Positions 1 to 10,662 of a stretch of 64,000 nucleotides of DNA are shown piece by piece. Below the pieces are notes generated by a model. The model made no database searches. It was not told the origin of the DNA and saw only the letters and a list, made by a program, of their open reading frames with translations. Position 1 is the first letter of the stretch. Every line of letters starts with the position of its first letter. This DNA comes from Sophora flavescens (lineage: Eukaryota; Streptophyta; Magnoliopsida; Fabales; Fabaceae): positions 102,441,923 through 102,505,922 of the forward strand of contig CM061069.1 in the NCBI GenBank assembly GCA_030762895.1, in the 5' to 3' direction. Both the position numbers and the translations under genes were made by a program.

Positions 1-176
1 ATATTGTTTTGTTCATTTTTTATGTTAGTTCTATTTCTAATTTGTTATTGTGTAAGTTTTGTTTATACATTTTTTTTAAATTACTTTTAAATTCATCAAG
101 ATGGACTGATTTGAGTTTTTAGCTCTCAACATCTGGCATCTTTTCTTCTACTGGCTGAGTCTGGATTGGAGTCAGG

Positions 177-900
177 TTATTTACTTCTTCCGGGGTGTCC
201 CCTCCTTATCGGAATGGGGGTGATATGAAGACAAAACTGCAAATCTGGAGCCATCAGGCTTGACATTATGACTTTTGGATCTGGAATCAATAGGCTTGAC
301 ATTCTGGCCTTTGGAAGATTCTCCTTCTCGGTCATTCTTATCCTTAGCAGATCCTTCTGCATTAGATTGGGACTTTTGTTGTTTCCTTGGTTTTCGAGGG
401 ACAACTACCATCCATGAGCCATATTTTGCATTTGAGTTATTCAATTGATCCGGTGCTTGGGAGCCTTCAACAGGGGCACCAACCGGCAAAGGTTTAATCT
501 TTCTTTGAGCATTCACCTTTGGATCATCTTCTTGGTTGCTTCTTTTGTCAACATATTGGACCGACTTGTGTCCATACTTTCCGCATTTGAAGCAAATCAG
601 GTGTAAACCCTCATACTCGAGGAAAAACTTATGCCCTCGAATTTCAATAAAAGTTTTTAAAGGCTGTTCCAAATCCATTTCAACGCAAATTCTTGCGTAT
701 TTTCCCCTAGAGTGGATTGAGGTGAGTCTATCCACCTCCTGCATTGTTCCTAGACCCGGACCGATTCTTCAAAGAAACTAAGTGTTGTATAATTCCATAG
801 GATGTTTTGGAATCCGGATCCATAAAGCAACCCTTTTAATCGCATCTGCATTTTGTAGGAACATTGGCCCATTTTAGTGGAAAAATTCCTTTACGTCCCA
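177..900 (-). pseudogene. LINE ORF1 remnant (DUF4283/CCHC type)
   Basis: This is a relic of the nucleic-acid-binding ORF1 protein of a plant L1-type LINE. The open part (744 down to 181) gives 187 residues. Residues 1-50 match the end of the DUF4283-type domain, with an R..GKYARICVEMDL core. A CCHC knuckle follows at residues 51-64 (CFKCGKYGHKSVQY); its last ligand is Tyr instead of Cys. The tail is basic and polar, as usual for this family. To the right (745-900, read leftward) further ORF1 sequence is recognisable (LWIRIP, MELYNT-like words) but is interrupted by stops and frame changes. No intact ORF2 is visible to the left before the window edge. The lost knuckle ligand and broken N-terminus indicate a dead copy. 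LINE ORF1 is the only reading I consider likely. Confidence 0.8.
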
Positions 901-984
901 TTCAAAAACGTTTCATATAGTTTAGTCTGTTTATCACAAATCTCATCATCGACACTTTGGAAAGAGCAGGGTTAACCTATTTGA

Positions 985-1160
985 CAATCGTATTAGTTGA
1001 GACTGATGTGGATACTACAAAATTCAAGTAAGACTCACATAAATTAATGAAATTCATTTTCAAAATAGTGGAACCTGTTTGAATTTTAATCAATAGAAAA
1101 TAATGAGCTAGAAAGCGAGTGATAGAGAGTGTTTTGGTAACACTAATTATATATATATTG
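985..1160. mobile_element. degenerate MITE-like fragment
   Basis: Words such as CAAAATAGTGG, AATCAATAGAA and GAGAGTG occur in the same order as in the better preserved palindromic element at 33655-33880, so this is probably a decayed member of the same MITE family. No clear terminal repeats or target duplication remain. Confidence 0.35.
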
Positions 1161-1164
1161 TTCT

Positions 1165-1420
1165 CCTCGGGCTGGGATGGGCCAATCGAAGTCAAGTGGC
1201 CCATCCGACCATCGCTTACATACTTGAGGCCCTAAAATTATATATTATCAATTTTATTGAAAGAGCTATAGAAAATGTCTCCAGTGATTAAAAATAAAAA
1301 AAGAAAAGAAGAAAAAATCGGAAGGTTTGTTTAATCCATTCAAATTTGCAAGGTGACGGCTTTATTCTCTCGCTGTGAGGGTCACTCACCTTCAGAAACC
1401 TAAATTGCTCTTCCTATAAA
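1165..1420 (+). promoter_or_regulatory. promoter-like region with site II motifs and TATA box
   Basis: Three GGCCCA/TGGGCC-type motifs lie close together (1178-1183, 1198-1203, and a GGCCCT at 1228-1233). A TATAAA box is at 1415-1420. Site II (TGGGCY) clusters are known from plant promoters for ribosomal-protein, translation-factor and snoRNA genes. No protein-coding ORF follows; the next structured sequences are the C/D-box-like candidates at 1567 and 1800. The promoter role is inferred. Confidence 0.3.
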
Positions 1421-1566
1421 TTCATAGCTCGTGCTCAGTTCCATAGCGCCATTGTTGTGTCAAGGGTTTCTCTTCCACCCGCACCTTTTTGGATTTTTTA
1501 ATTTACCTTATTTGTTTGTTTTCGATTTCTTTTTAAAACCTGTTGTCTATAATTTATGAATCAGAA

Positions 1567-1684
1567 AGAGATCACAGTGATGACCACATAAAATTCAAGC
1601 TCAACAAACCATAATGCACGATTTTCTCTCTCTTTTGGGAGATTACTTTACGTGTCAACTACCCCGCTGAACTGAGTGATCTCT
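1567..1684 (+). ncRNA. candidate C/D-box snoRNA
   Basis: A perfect 9-bp terminal stem (AGAGATCAC at 1567-1575 with GTGATCTCT at 1676-1684) encloses a C box GTGATGA at 1577-1583 and a D box CTGA at 1672-1675, directly next to the stem. This is the kink-turn arrangement of box C/D snoRNAs. The length of 118 nt is plausible, though longer than most plant C/D RNAs. I could not assign a convincing rRNA target, and internal C'/D' boxes are not clear. Site II motifs and a TATA box upstream fit a snoRNA transcription unit. It may be a chance hairpin. Confidence 0.4.
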
Positions 1685-1799
1685 TACTTTTTCAATATCC
1701 GATCTCTTTTGTTTCATAGAAAATTAATTACCCTATTTTTTATTTTCCCCTTTTTTCGTTTTCAAATTATTTCAATTAATAGTGATTGATTTGTGTTTG

Positions 1800-1917
1800 G
1801 GGGAAATAGTTTCACTATGAGGATAGAAAAGCTCCCTCTTTTGAATCAAGTTGAGGAAATCCGCCTGCAGAATCGAACCATAAACCATATTGCCACCACC
1901 GAGTGATCTCTTTCCCC
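1800..1917 (+). ncRNA. second, weaker C/D-like structured candidate
   Basis: GGGGAAA at 1800-1806 pairs with TTTCCCC at 1911-1917. Inside are a C-box-like ATGAGGA (one mismatch to RTGATGA) and a 3' word CCGAGTGATCTC, close to the CTGAGTGATCTC that ends the candidate at 1567-1684. The shared tail and similar size suggest a diverged duplicate, or two members of one cluster. The D box would be CCGA instead of CTGA, so function is doubtful. Confidence 0.22.
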
Positions 1918-3380
1918 AATTTAATAAATTCCATCTAGCGGCTCCTAATTTAATTAACCTATCGTGTTTCTTACATTAAATTTTATTAATTTTATTATGA
2001 TATTTTTTTAGTTTAAATCATTATTGTGTATCGATGTGGGTGAGGTTGGTGATGAATTAAGATTTTGCCTACATTGGCTGATTATCTGCTTTTAGATTAT
2101 GATGTGTACAAATTATCTGAGGCCTCTTAACAGTAGGAAAAAAAATCTTTTCATTTTGATTGGATTGTTTCTAACTTTTTTTATGAATTAGAATTCGGTC
2201 ATGTGATTCAGGAAGTCAAGCAATTTTTTTATTTTTCGGTAAAAGGGGCAGTTTATTTTCTTATAAACCGGAATGTGTTTCGAAGGGTACTAATTTGGTT
2301 AAATTTGTAGCTTTTTGTACCATAATAATAAACCTAGATGATGTGAATGATATGCTTGTGGATTTGGGTTCGGGGACAAATTGTTCTCTCTCTCAATATA
2401 AGGGTATCGATCGAGAACATTGAGTCCAAATAGATGATAAGGGTGTAGGATGTTATTAACCATTTTGGAAGTTCAAGATTGCCTATACCATTACCATAAG
2501 TTGCATAACCATGGTTTTTTTTGACGTAACCATGTTCTATTACAAGAACGATGACCATGAATTATTATGTCAATGGTAAATAAGTAGTCCATGAATTAAT
2601 GCTTGTTTGGTTAGCACCCAAAACGGGGTTTGGCAGCCACGAAAATACTTGACTCAAGATGTAAGATCCACAAAATTCTACATATTTATACCTCAAAAGT
2701 GATTATGGTTTATCATCCAAATAAAATCAATTTTTCTAAATCAATTTTTAAAATATTGTTATCAAATACAAATCAATTTTTTTAACTTTGATTTTTTCAA
2801 AATCAATTCTTCCAAAACCAATTCTATTAAAATCAATTCTATCAAAATTTAAAACAAACGGATCCTTAGTGTATGAGTGACCGTTATGAATTGGCAATAA
2901 GGTTAAGACTTGAAGATTTTTCAGATTTTTAAAACGTAATATATTTTTTTTTGTTTTTCATTATTTTAAAAAGTAAAAACAAATATATTAAAAGTTTAAA
3001 AAATTAATTGTTCAGTTAAAAAAATGATTTTTTTAATAAAACAAACAATAATAAGCGAATTCTAAATTTATTCTATTTTAAATTTTAAAATTGGTTGTCG
3101 AAATTATGATTTTAATTTGATTTTTAAATAATCATAAATTATAAAATCTAAAATTGGGCCAATTCTATCCCAAGGTCGTTTACTGTTTAATGCTGTGAAC
3201 CAAATTTATTTACATAGAATTTGGTCCATGAATCTATGTGGTATTAATATTCTGTGTAATTGATAGCCTCAGCATGATTTTAATTTTAAAATGATACAGA
3301 ATATTTATTAGCAAGTATTCTTCGTATTGTAATGTTTTAAAAAATTTCTTCAATCAGTGAAAACTTGGTTGAATGGGTTA
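1918..3380. other. AT-rich intergenic DNA, no gene seen
   Basis: There is no sustained coding signal on either strand. At about 2700-2860 a loose run of AATCAATTCT-like words forms a low-complexity imperfect tandem array. The rest shows only A/T homopolymer tracts. Confidence 0.6.
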
Positions 3381-3388
3381 TCATTAAT

Positions 3389-3390
<2 letters not shown>

Positions 3391-3420
<30 letters not shown>
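3391..3420. repeat. (AT)n microsatellite
   Basis: About 15 uninterrupted AT dinucleotides lie in AT-rich intergenic sequence. Confidence 0.95.
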
Positions 3421-3422
<2 letters not shown>

Positions 3423-3881
3423 ATATTGTATAACATATTAATATATATGCCCTCAATAAAACATATTAATATATATTGTATCTTGAAAAAAAAATTAATA
3501 TATAATGTATAATATACTTTTTTGTTTGTTGAAGGGAATGTGTAAAATACTTAATATTTAATATTTAGTAATGAAAAAGTAACTATTAATAAAAGCAATA
3601 ATCAAGTTTTATATTGACATTCACTAATTTTTTGACACGTGTGCTTTTATGTTAATAACTAAGAGAGAAAAATAATAATAATGCTTATTTGTTAAAGTAA
3701 AAGTACATGTGTTATTTTTCTCTTTTCAATCTTTACAATTGAAAAGATTTAAATTAGATTTTAGAAAATAAGATTTTACAAGTAAAAAAACTATTGAAAA
3801 TACTCAGATTTCCTCTATTATAAGCTCTTTGATCTTGTGTCATGAGTTCTAGATATTGAAAAAGTGTTGACTAATGTCCTT

Positions 3882-4700
3882 TAGGTGGGGGTTTCTAGAG
3901 TGAGGGGGCAACTAAGACCCTTATGGGTGAGGGAGCATTTATAACCGTTAGATTTAATAATTAAATAAATGAGGGATTGTGATGATTTTAGGATAACCTG
4001 ATCTTCAGGTTCTTGAAAATAACATTTATGCACTTTCTTCCCCAAAATGTCCATTTCCAAAAAATTTATTCTTCCTGGTTTGCTTATGGCGGTTTCTGTC
4101 AATTCTCCTTCTTTCTGTCAAGTCTCCTTCTTCCTAGTCTTCTTCTTTCGTTGCCTTTTTTGTATATATTTTTTGTCTCGTCCACATATTTTTGGTTTAT
4201 AGGCACTGCTTATTCTTATAGAAACAAATGAAAAATCCAAAAATAAAAAAGAAACCCAACGAAAATAAAACTAACAAAAGTCGTTGGATTAAACAGCAAA
4301 AGTAATCCTTGTGTGGCAAAATGGAAGTCTCAAACTTCCTCTTGTTGCATCAGAACCGCACAAAGGATGTGATTGGAAACGAGACCACACCACTCCCCTC
4401 CACAATCAACTGTTAATGAACCCAATATAAATCAAGTATGAGTTGGCTGGAATCGGTAGTGGTAGAAAACAAGATCTGTAACTAAGAGCTGGAATCGATG
4501 GTGTTATAGGGTGGGGTAAGAGGGGTGAGTTGCTGCTGAATGGTGGTGAAGAAGGGTAAGATTGAAATTTTGAAATAATTATTTTTTTACAAAAATCCTA
4601 TAATAATATTATCCCTAGTTAGTGACCTGCTACACCAGGTCAAAATGCTTCTTCATGGTGTAAGGGACTTAATTGTCCCCTCATCTTAGATGCCACCATA
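3882..4700. mobile_element. degenerate TIR transposon, about 0.82 kb
   Basis: The left end (3882-3940) and the reverse complement of the right end (4640-4700) align over roughly 55 bp. They share words such as GAGGGG, CAA(C/T)TAAG, CCCTTA and AGCATTT at about three quarters identity. The interior encodes nothing recognisable and contains T-rich and A-rich stretches. I could not find a convincing target duplication, so superfamily assignment (Mutator-like or other) is open. Confidence 0.5.
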
Positions 4701-4779
4701 TAGTTATATATAGTTATATTTCAAAATAGATCTGTTGGTCAGACTTTATAACCCAGTTGAGATCAAAACAAATTGATTT

Positions 4780-5080
4780 GAGAAATTATGTTATCAGTCA
4801 ATCGATTAGTACACGGTTGTATAAAACAAAATTTGCCTAATCGATTGTGTTCTTGGATGTCCTTGATCTTGAATGTTACACACTTGTATTTGCAGCCCAA
4901 AACCATATACATCGATTATCCAATCGATTATGTTGCTATCTTGAAAACTTCTTGGTTCTGTTTTGGCTTATACACAAATGTACTAATCAATGTATAGTGT
5001 CAAAAATGTTTTATGATCAAACAAATCAAGAATCAATCGATGTATACATAGATGTACCCACAGGTTTTCAATAAAATTTA
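4780..5080. repeat. cluster of ATCGATT-type palindromic words
   Basis: The word AATCGATTR or CATCGATTA recurs near 4800, 4838, 4911 and 4922, with a related AATCGATG near 5036. It lies in otherwise unassigned sequence. This may be an old LTR fragment, but no LTR boundary, primer site or TATA arrangement was found. Confidence 0.3.
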
Positions 5081-6949
5081 ATTAACTGAAAGTACATCAA
5101 TGTACAGATTCATTAATTAGCCTTTTTCTTCTAAGTTAATTTTGAAAAATTGTTTATTTTTTAACATCGTTTTCATTATTATTTGAGAGCTTAACTAAGA
5201 ATTAATCTAGAGGATTTTCATTACATAAATCCCTAATGTTTTTCTTCAATTTCCTTGCTCGTGATGCTCCTTCTTCATGTCATTCTTCATGATACTTTCT
5301 TTAAGTTCCTTTCTCCCGGGTCCTTTTCATCCACTTTCCTTGTTCTAATATTCTCATTGATAAACTCAAGCTTTGCAAGTTGTTAGTGAATCAAAAGTAA
5401 TCATCAAATCATTTGACCATTAAGTTTGGCCATTAATCAAAACATTAAAGAGTCATTTATCCACACGGTTCACCGATAAGTCTAGTTCTGACGAGGCGAT
5501 CTTATGCTAATTTCAAATTTTTGAAATTAGTACGAATTCTCATTTTCCATTCTTCTTGAATCTTGATGATTGAAACAACAATAACGCTTCTAGTAGCATT
5601 CTAAAAACAATGTTTAACATGAGAAATGATTTTCGTACATCTAAAATGGAAGCCTTTTAGTGTGGTGCCCATTGGTAAGAGGTTCAGTCATGGATCCTTG
5701 ACTTTACCTACTACAGTGGGTAAAGTGGTTTTTGTTTTGTTTTTTTTTAAAAAAAAAGAAAATTTGGTCCAGCCAAGAGAATCAAAATACTTAATAATTA
5801 AAAAAAATATTAAAAAAATTGAATAAAAAGAGCACTTACTATGTCTATCGGGAGACATTTGTAAAAGAGCACCACTATTTAGTACGAATGAGTGCACATA
5901 CGAATGACATTATTTTTTATATTACATTTTAATTATATATATTTTTTATAAAACAAACATAACACATCACTTGTCTTCCTCGATTCCTCCTTTGTTTGCT
6001 CGTGCTACCTCTTTGCTTAATCTGTCTTCCTTCTCTGCCACTTGAGCTATATGGCCTATACCTCATTATTTTCCAGTGTTTGCACTTTGAAGATCTTCAG
6101 CTAGACCTCATATTAATTTTGACAAAGTCTCCTGACATGTTTACCTTAATAACATGAAGAGAAACTAAATCAAGAAAAATGTTCATAAGATTTGGATCCT
6201 AGAATTCTGAGCATAGTTTTAATTTTAAAAAAAAAATGAGACAATGGGTGAATATCGAAAAATGACAAGTTGAAGATGAATCCACTCAAGGGATTGAAAG
6301 GAATGAAGAAAGAGGGAACTTAAAACTAAAACTTTCACTCAAGCCCCAACTGATGAGAGAACTCAACGGATAATGATGCAATGAGGCTGGCTGACAAGAA
6401 TCAAGTAGAGGCGGAATAGGAAGAACCAAAGAAGTTATGTGTTCGGAGACGATGACACAGCAAATCGTAAGTAGGAGAGAAGAAACGTGGGACACGTCAT
6501 TCGTACCATCTTTTACTAAAAGTGTTTCGTACTAACTAGCATTTTCCTTTTAAAAATAAGGAAGATTGTCTTACCAGTTTCCATGTATCGATTTCTAGCC
6601 ATTGATGAAATTTTCACATAAAAACAATGATCAAGATTTCGAGGTCCAAATCAGCACCCCATTTTAAGGATACTAAAATTTGCCTCTAAAATGTGACATC
6701 ATATGGTATCTCCTTTGTTTATTGATGTAATTTTGAAATACGAGTAATACGGTGTCACATACGACATCCAAAATTTGATGTTCAGATAATAGAACTCATT
6801 CAACATAGCTGAATTGTGCAATTTAAACGTTTTTCTATTAAACGCTAACATTGTCTATTGAAAAATTATCACCTCTCATAATTTTAGACCACTTTACAGT
6901 TTACACCCTTTCAAGAGCTTAGGGACCTTGTTGCATATTTTGAAAGTTG
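5081..6949. other. AT-rich intergenic DNA, no gene seen
   Basis: Only short chance ORFs occur. Poly-A and poly-T runs near 5740 and 6230 may be remnants of retroposed sequence. No terminal repeats or protein motifs were recognised. Confidence 0.5.
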
Positions 6950-7232
6950 AATGACCAACGTAAAGTTCATTAATTTTGTATTAGTCCGTGTAAAAATAAT
7001 TTTTTAGGATTTCGTCCATGTAATTTCAAAATTTTTGGAAATAGGCTCTGTTGTCATCTCTTTCCGTTAACTACTGACGTGACAAACAGAATGCCACGCC
7101 ATTCGCGTGGCATGATTGACATGGCATTCCATTTACCAATGTCAACAGAGACTATTTTCAAAATGACAGAATCCTAAGAAAAAATTTACGGGAACAAAAA
7201 CCAAAATTAGTGAGCTTTGCAGGGATAAAAAC
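6950..7232. mobile_element. palindromic MITE, about 0.28 kb
   Basis: The left half (AAAGTTCATTAATTTTG, then TTTTTTAGGATTTCGTC, then AGGCTCTGTTG) is repeated inverted in the right half (CAACAGAGACT, GACAGAATCCTAAGAAAAAA, CAAAATTAGTGAGCTTTGC). The centre is a tight hairpin at 7091-7113 (ATGCCACG facing CGTGGCAT). The structure is a near full-length imperfect palindrome, typical of non-autonomous DNA elements. No clear target duplication was found. Confidence 0.65.
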
Positions 7233-7234
7233 TT

Positions 7235-8430
7235 ATTTAAACCAATTTTTTTCTATTTTTAGGCCCAATTTCATAGCAAGTCGGATAGGAACAAGAAATT
7301 ACCTTGATACCTCCGATTACTATAAAGCATACCAAAAGAAAGAATTTGACAATTTTAACCATGTGCCCATAATGTTTTTCTTCTATTTTTTGGCCAAATC
7401 TTATAGCAATCGTAAAGGAACAAGAAATTACCTCGTTATCCCTTAGTACTAGAAATATATTAGATAAAGGATTTTTCAATCTGAACCGTGTGACCTTAAT
7501 GTATGATTTCTTTCTATTTTTTTTAGCCAAACTTTGGAGCAAGCCGAACAGGAACAAGAAATTATCTCGGTACCCCTGAGTACTAGATATCATACAAAAT
7601 GAAGGAATTTAGCAATTTTAACCATGTGGTTCATAATGTATGGTTTTGTTTATGCTTTCTTGCCAAAATTCATAGCAAGTCAGACAAAAAAATGAAATTA
7701 CCTCGATACCCCAGAGTACTAGAAATCAGGGTCAAAATTAAGAGCAATCGGAGCAGATCTGACGGGGAACTCGAAATTATCATTTGGTAATCCCGGGTGC
7801 TGAAAATCATACCAGTTGAAAAAAAATTTAAAATTTTTACTCGATATCCTCTAATGTATGAGTTTCTTCTACTTCATGGTCAAAATTCATAGCAATAAAA
7901 GCATGTTATACATTTGGAGGCACATGCTTAAAATTGCCAAATTCCTTCATCTGTTATGATTTCTAGTACCCTATTTGACTTGCTATGAAATTTGGCAAGA
8001 AAATATCAACAAAATCATATATTATGGACCATTGAGTTAAAAGTGGTAATTTCCTTCATTTTGTTTGATATCTAGTACTTCGGGGTACCGAGGTAATTTC
8101 CTTTGTGTCTGACTTGCTATGAAATATGTCAAGAAAATAGAAACAAAATCTTACATTATAGACTACATGGTTAAAGTTGCTAAATTCCTTCATCTGGTAT
8201 GATTTCTAGCACTCAGGGGTATCAGGGTAATTTCTTATTCCTGTCTGATTGCTATGAGATTTGGCCAGAAAATAGAAGAAAAAGAATCATACATTATAGG
8301 CCCACGGATAAAATTATCAGAATCATTCTTCTGGTATAATTTCTAGTACTTGGGGGCATCGAGGTTATTTCCTATCCATGTCTGCATTGCTCTAAAATTT
8401 GGCTGCAAAATATAAAAAAAATTGGTTCAT
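7235..8430. mobile_element. fold-back-like array of ~135-bp units, direct then inverted
   Basis: A unit of about 135 bp contains a core like CATAGCAAGTC, AACAAGAAATTACCTCG and GAGTACTAGAAATCAT. It recurs in direct orientation with cores at about 7272, 7403, 7537 and 7672, plus partial copies near 7742 and 7887. From about 7890 the same unit continues in inverted orientation (core GACTTGCTATGAAATTTGG) near 7977, 8111, 8248 and 8385. Two opposed tandem arrays meeting near 7890 are the architecture of fold-back transposons or of long TIRs made of subrepeats. No transposase is encoded. Copies are clearly diverged from each other, so the array is not recent. Confidence 0.65.
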
Positions 8431-8584
8431 TGTCAGCATTTTGTTTCCATTTAGCTATTTAGAGTTGTTGCACGCTAATGTGATTGGGTCAAATCTGGTC
8501 TATCAGGTCGAGTCGTCGACCCATTAGTCTGTTAAATTATTAAAAGAATATTTAAAAATTTAAATAAACGATGATCATTAAAAT

Positions 8585-8748
8585 ATAGGTTAAAATAATT
8601 TTTTTGTCCCTATACGTGTCCCTGATTGTCAACTGTGTCCCTATAGGTAAAAAAATTGCATATCAGTCCCCATACGTGACTACCGTTATCACTTTAGTCC
8701 ATACCGTAACCCACCGTTAGTAACTGTTATCACTTTGGTCCCTATACG
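8585..8748. mobile_element. truncated MITE-like sequence with repeated GTCCCTATACGTG
   Basis: TCCCTATACGTG occurs at the left (about 8609) and again immediately before the LTR at 8749. Between them are weaker versions (CCCTATAGG, CCCCATACGTG). It looks like part of a DNA element or older repeat interrupted by the LTR insertion at 8749. Confidence 0.35.
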
Positions 8749-8904
8749 TGTAACGTCCTAGAAATTTCATTATAGTTAAGTTGAAAAAAAAAATTATTGG
8801 TTATTAAAATGTATAGTACAAATAAAATATAATTAGGAGGCTTAGTGTAAAAAATTTAATAGTATAAGGATTTATTGAAATTGCTTAATTATTTTAAAAG
8901 AGTG

Positions 8905-8906
<2 letters not shown>

Positions 8907-8986
<80 letters not shown>
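8907..8986. repeat. (AT)n microsatellite, about 80 bp
   Basis: This is an uninterrupted AT run inside the LTR at 8749-10646. It creates artificial Tyr-Ile ORFs on the minus strand. Confidence 0.97.
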
Positions 8987-8989
<3 letters not shown>

Positions 8990-9063
8990 GAAACGACGCA
9001 CAGGCCCAGTAGCCTTTTAGCCACTTTTGGATTTTGCCAAAGTGAAGCCACTGTAGGTTTAAA

Positions 9064-9066
<3 letters not shown>

Positions 9067-9139
<73 letters not shown>
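9067..9139. repeat. (AT)n-(AG)n compound microsatellite
   Basis: About 42 bp of AT repeat passes directly into about 30 bp of AG repeat, inside the same LTR. Confidence 0.95.
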
Positions 9140-9141
<2 letters not shown>

Positions 9142-9719
9142 AAAGAATAGGAGGGCTGTTTTGCACCGCAGCATAGCAAGCACGGTAACTAAGTTGGAAG
9201 AGCCGCGTAGTGAGTTAGAGAGGGAGAGGTTCCTGAGATGCGTTTCTTTTCTTTGGTAGTGCGATCGTGACACTGAAGGGAAGAAGATATTTTTTTTCAG
9301 AGACAGTAGTTTTATCATACAATATTTTTAGAGCATTTTGGAGCTCTTCGAGAGGTGAGCAACAATACCTTTTAATAACCCTTTCCATGATACATGTGTT
9401 TGTTGTGTTGAGCGATTTACCTATGATTTTGAGAGATTTTAATTGAATGATGCATGTTATTAATAAACTAATTTTTTAGGGGTTTTCGAATTAAAATAAA
9501 AAAAGGAGAGAGATTATTAAATTGGGTATTTATTCTTGTTACCGATGGCATGAACTGCATGATTGATATTTGTATTAGTTGAATGACGTGCTTATTGGTG
9601 TATGCTATGCCATGTGAGTTTATTTGACATGCATGATAAGATCAAATATTTAATTTTTGGTAAATGAATTGTTACACGTATGAGACATGAAATTGTGCCT
9701 TATGATGAATTGTATGATG

Positions 9720-9990
9720 TTTGCCGCAATACCACCTACGATAGGGGTATCGAAGAGAAATACCACCGTAATGGGATATCGAAAGTAACATCCCCATATA
9801 ATTGGGATGTCGAAAATAAGTAATACTACCTAAAAAGGAGTATCGAAAGTAACACCGCCACAGGTTGGGGTGTCGAAAAAGGAGAAATACCACCATGTGC
9901 ACATAGGAGGTATCGAAATGGAAATGTCCCCGACATGAGGGTGACATCAAAACACTCCTCGTGAGTAGGGGTGGGCAATGGGACGCCATT
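9720..9990. repeat. short-period imperfect tandem array in LTR
   Basis: About seven or eight units of roughly 30-40 bp each carry an AATACCACC-like or AACATCCCC-like word followed by GGG(A/G)TATCGAAA or GGGATGTCGAAA. The pattern is confined to the LTR interior. A similar repeated word, TAAC(A/G)GGAATGGGG, occurs in the unrelated sequence at 63370-63550. Confidence 0.7.
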
Positions 9991-10650
9991 GTGGTGTGAT
10001 GTGTGAATTTATGGCATGCCGGTAAGAGGCCAATTTAATTAGGAGGTCTTCGGATCGCATGGATTAAACTAGAATTTATCTGGTATATGGAATATGATGT
10101 ATTGAGATGAGATTATTATTGATATTAAAAGTATTTTCTTTTATATCTATTATTTTGGAAAATTAGCGGGTGCCATGGACAGTTTTTCCGGTTACCGTGC
10201 AGGCTGAGAACAATGCTATTTTCGAAAATATTTTTTTAAAACTGTATTGTTGATCACTGGGATTTTATATCTCATTATAAGTATTGTTTTTAGAGCACGA
10301 GGAGGACGTCATTGAAACTGAAGAGGCGTGAAGACTTAGTGGATTCCATTAGTTATTCTTTCTAGTTTGGTTAGTATTTTCTTAAATAAGGAGCCATATG
10401 TGGCTAGACACATTTATTTATTTATCGTTGGGTTTGTTAGTAGACGCTCGGTATTGAGGCTTGTGGTTTTCATTTATATTTATACTCATTACATGGATAT
10501 TTTTTTTACTATTTTATTTAATATGAGGTATTTTCCTACTTAGTTATTTGAGAAAAATTTTATGACTTTAAGTTTTTTTAATTAAATGATAAAAAGGATT
10601 TTTATTGAAATTAGTTTGGGTTACTAATGTAACGAAGGGCATTACATTTA

Positions 10651-10662
10651 TGGTATCAGAGC
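10651..10662 (+). other. primer-binding site, initiator-Met tRNA type
   Basis: TGGTATCAGAGC, four bases after the LTR end, is the usual plant Ty1/copia and Ty3/gypsy minus-strand primer site complementary to the 3' end of initiator tRNA-Met. Confidence 0.85.

Larger units (their letters stand above)
8749..10646 (+). mobile_element. 5' LTR of an old Ty3/gypsy element (1898 bp)
   Basis: The LTR begins TGTAACGTCC and ends GGGCATTACA, an imperfect inverted-terminus pair with TG...CA ends. It is followed after four bases by a 12-nt primer-binding site at 10651-10662. It contains two long microsatellites and a short-period tandem array, and inserted next to the repeat at 8585-8748. The matching 3' LTR was not found in the window. 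The internal region continues at 10663 and, past a nested younger element, again at about 17690. Confidence 0.8.

Noticed and set aside
1655..1675. Resemblance of the snoRNA candidate's 3' part to rRNA
   Set aside because: The similar word (CTACCCCGCTGAA) looks like LSU rRNA in sense orientation, not antisense, so it cannot act as a guide; treated as chance.
7235..8430. CRISPR-like look of regular repeats
   Set aside because: Units are ~135 bp, diverged, contiguous and inverted halfway; this is plant DNA, so a CRISPR array is excluded.
8872..9318. Tyr-Ile-rich minus-strand ORFs, also 50567-50888
   Set aside because: They are produced by (AT)n microsatellites and have no protein signal.
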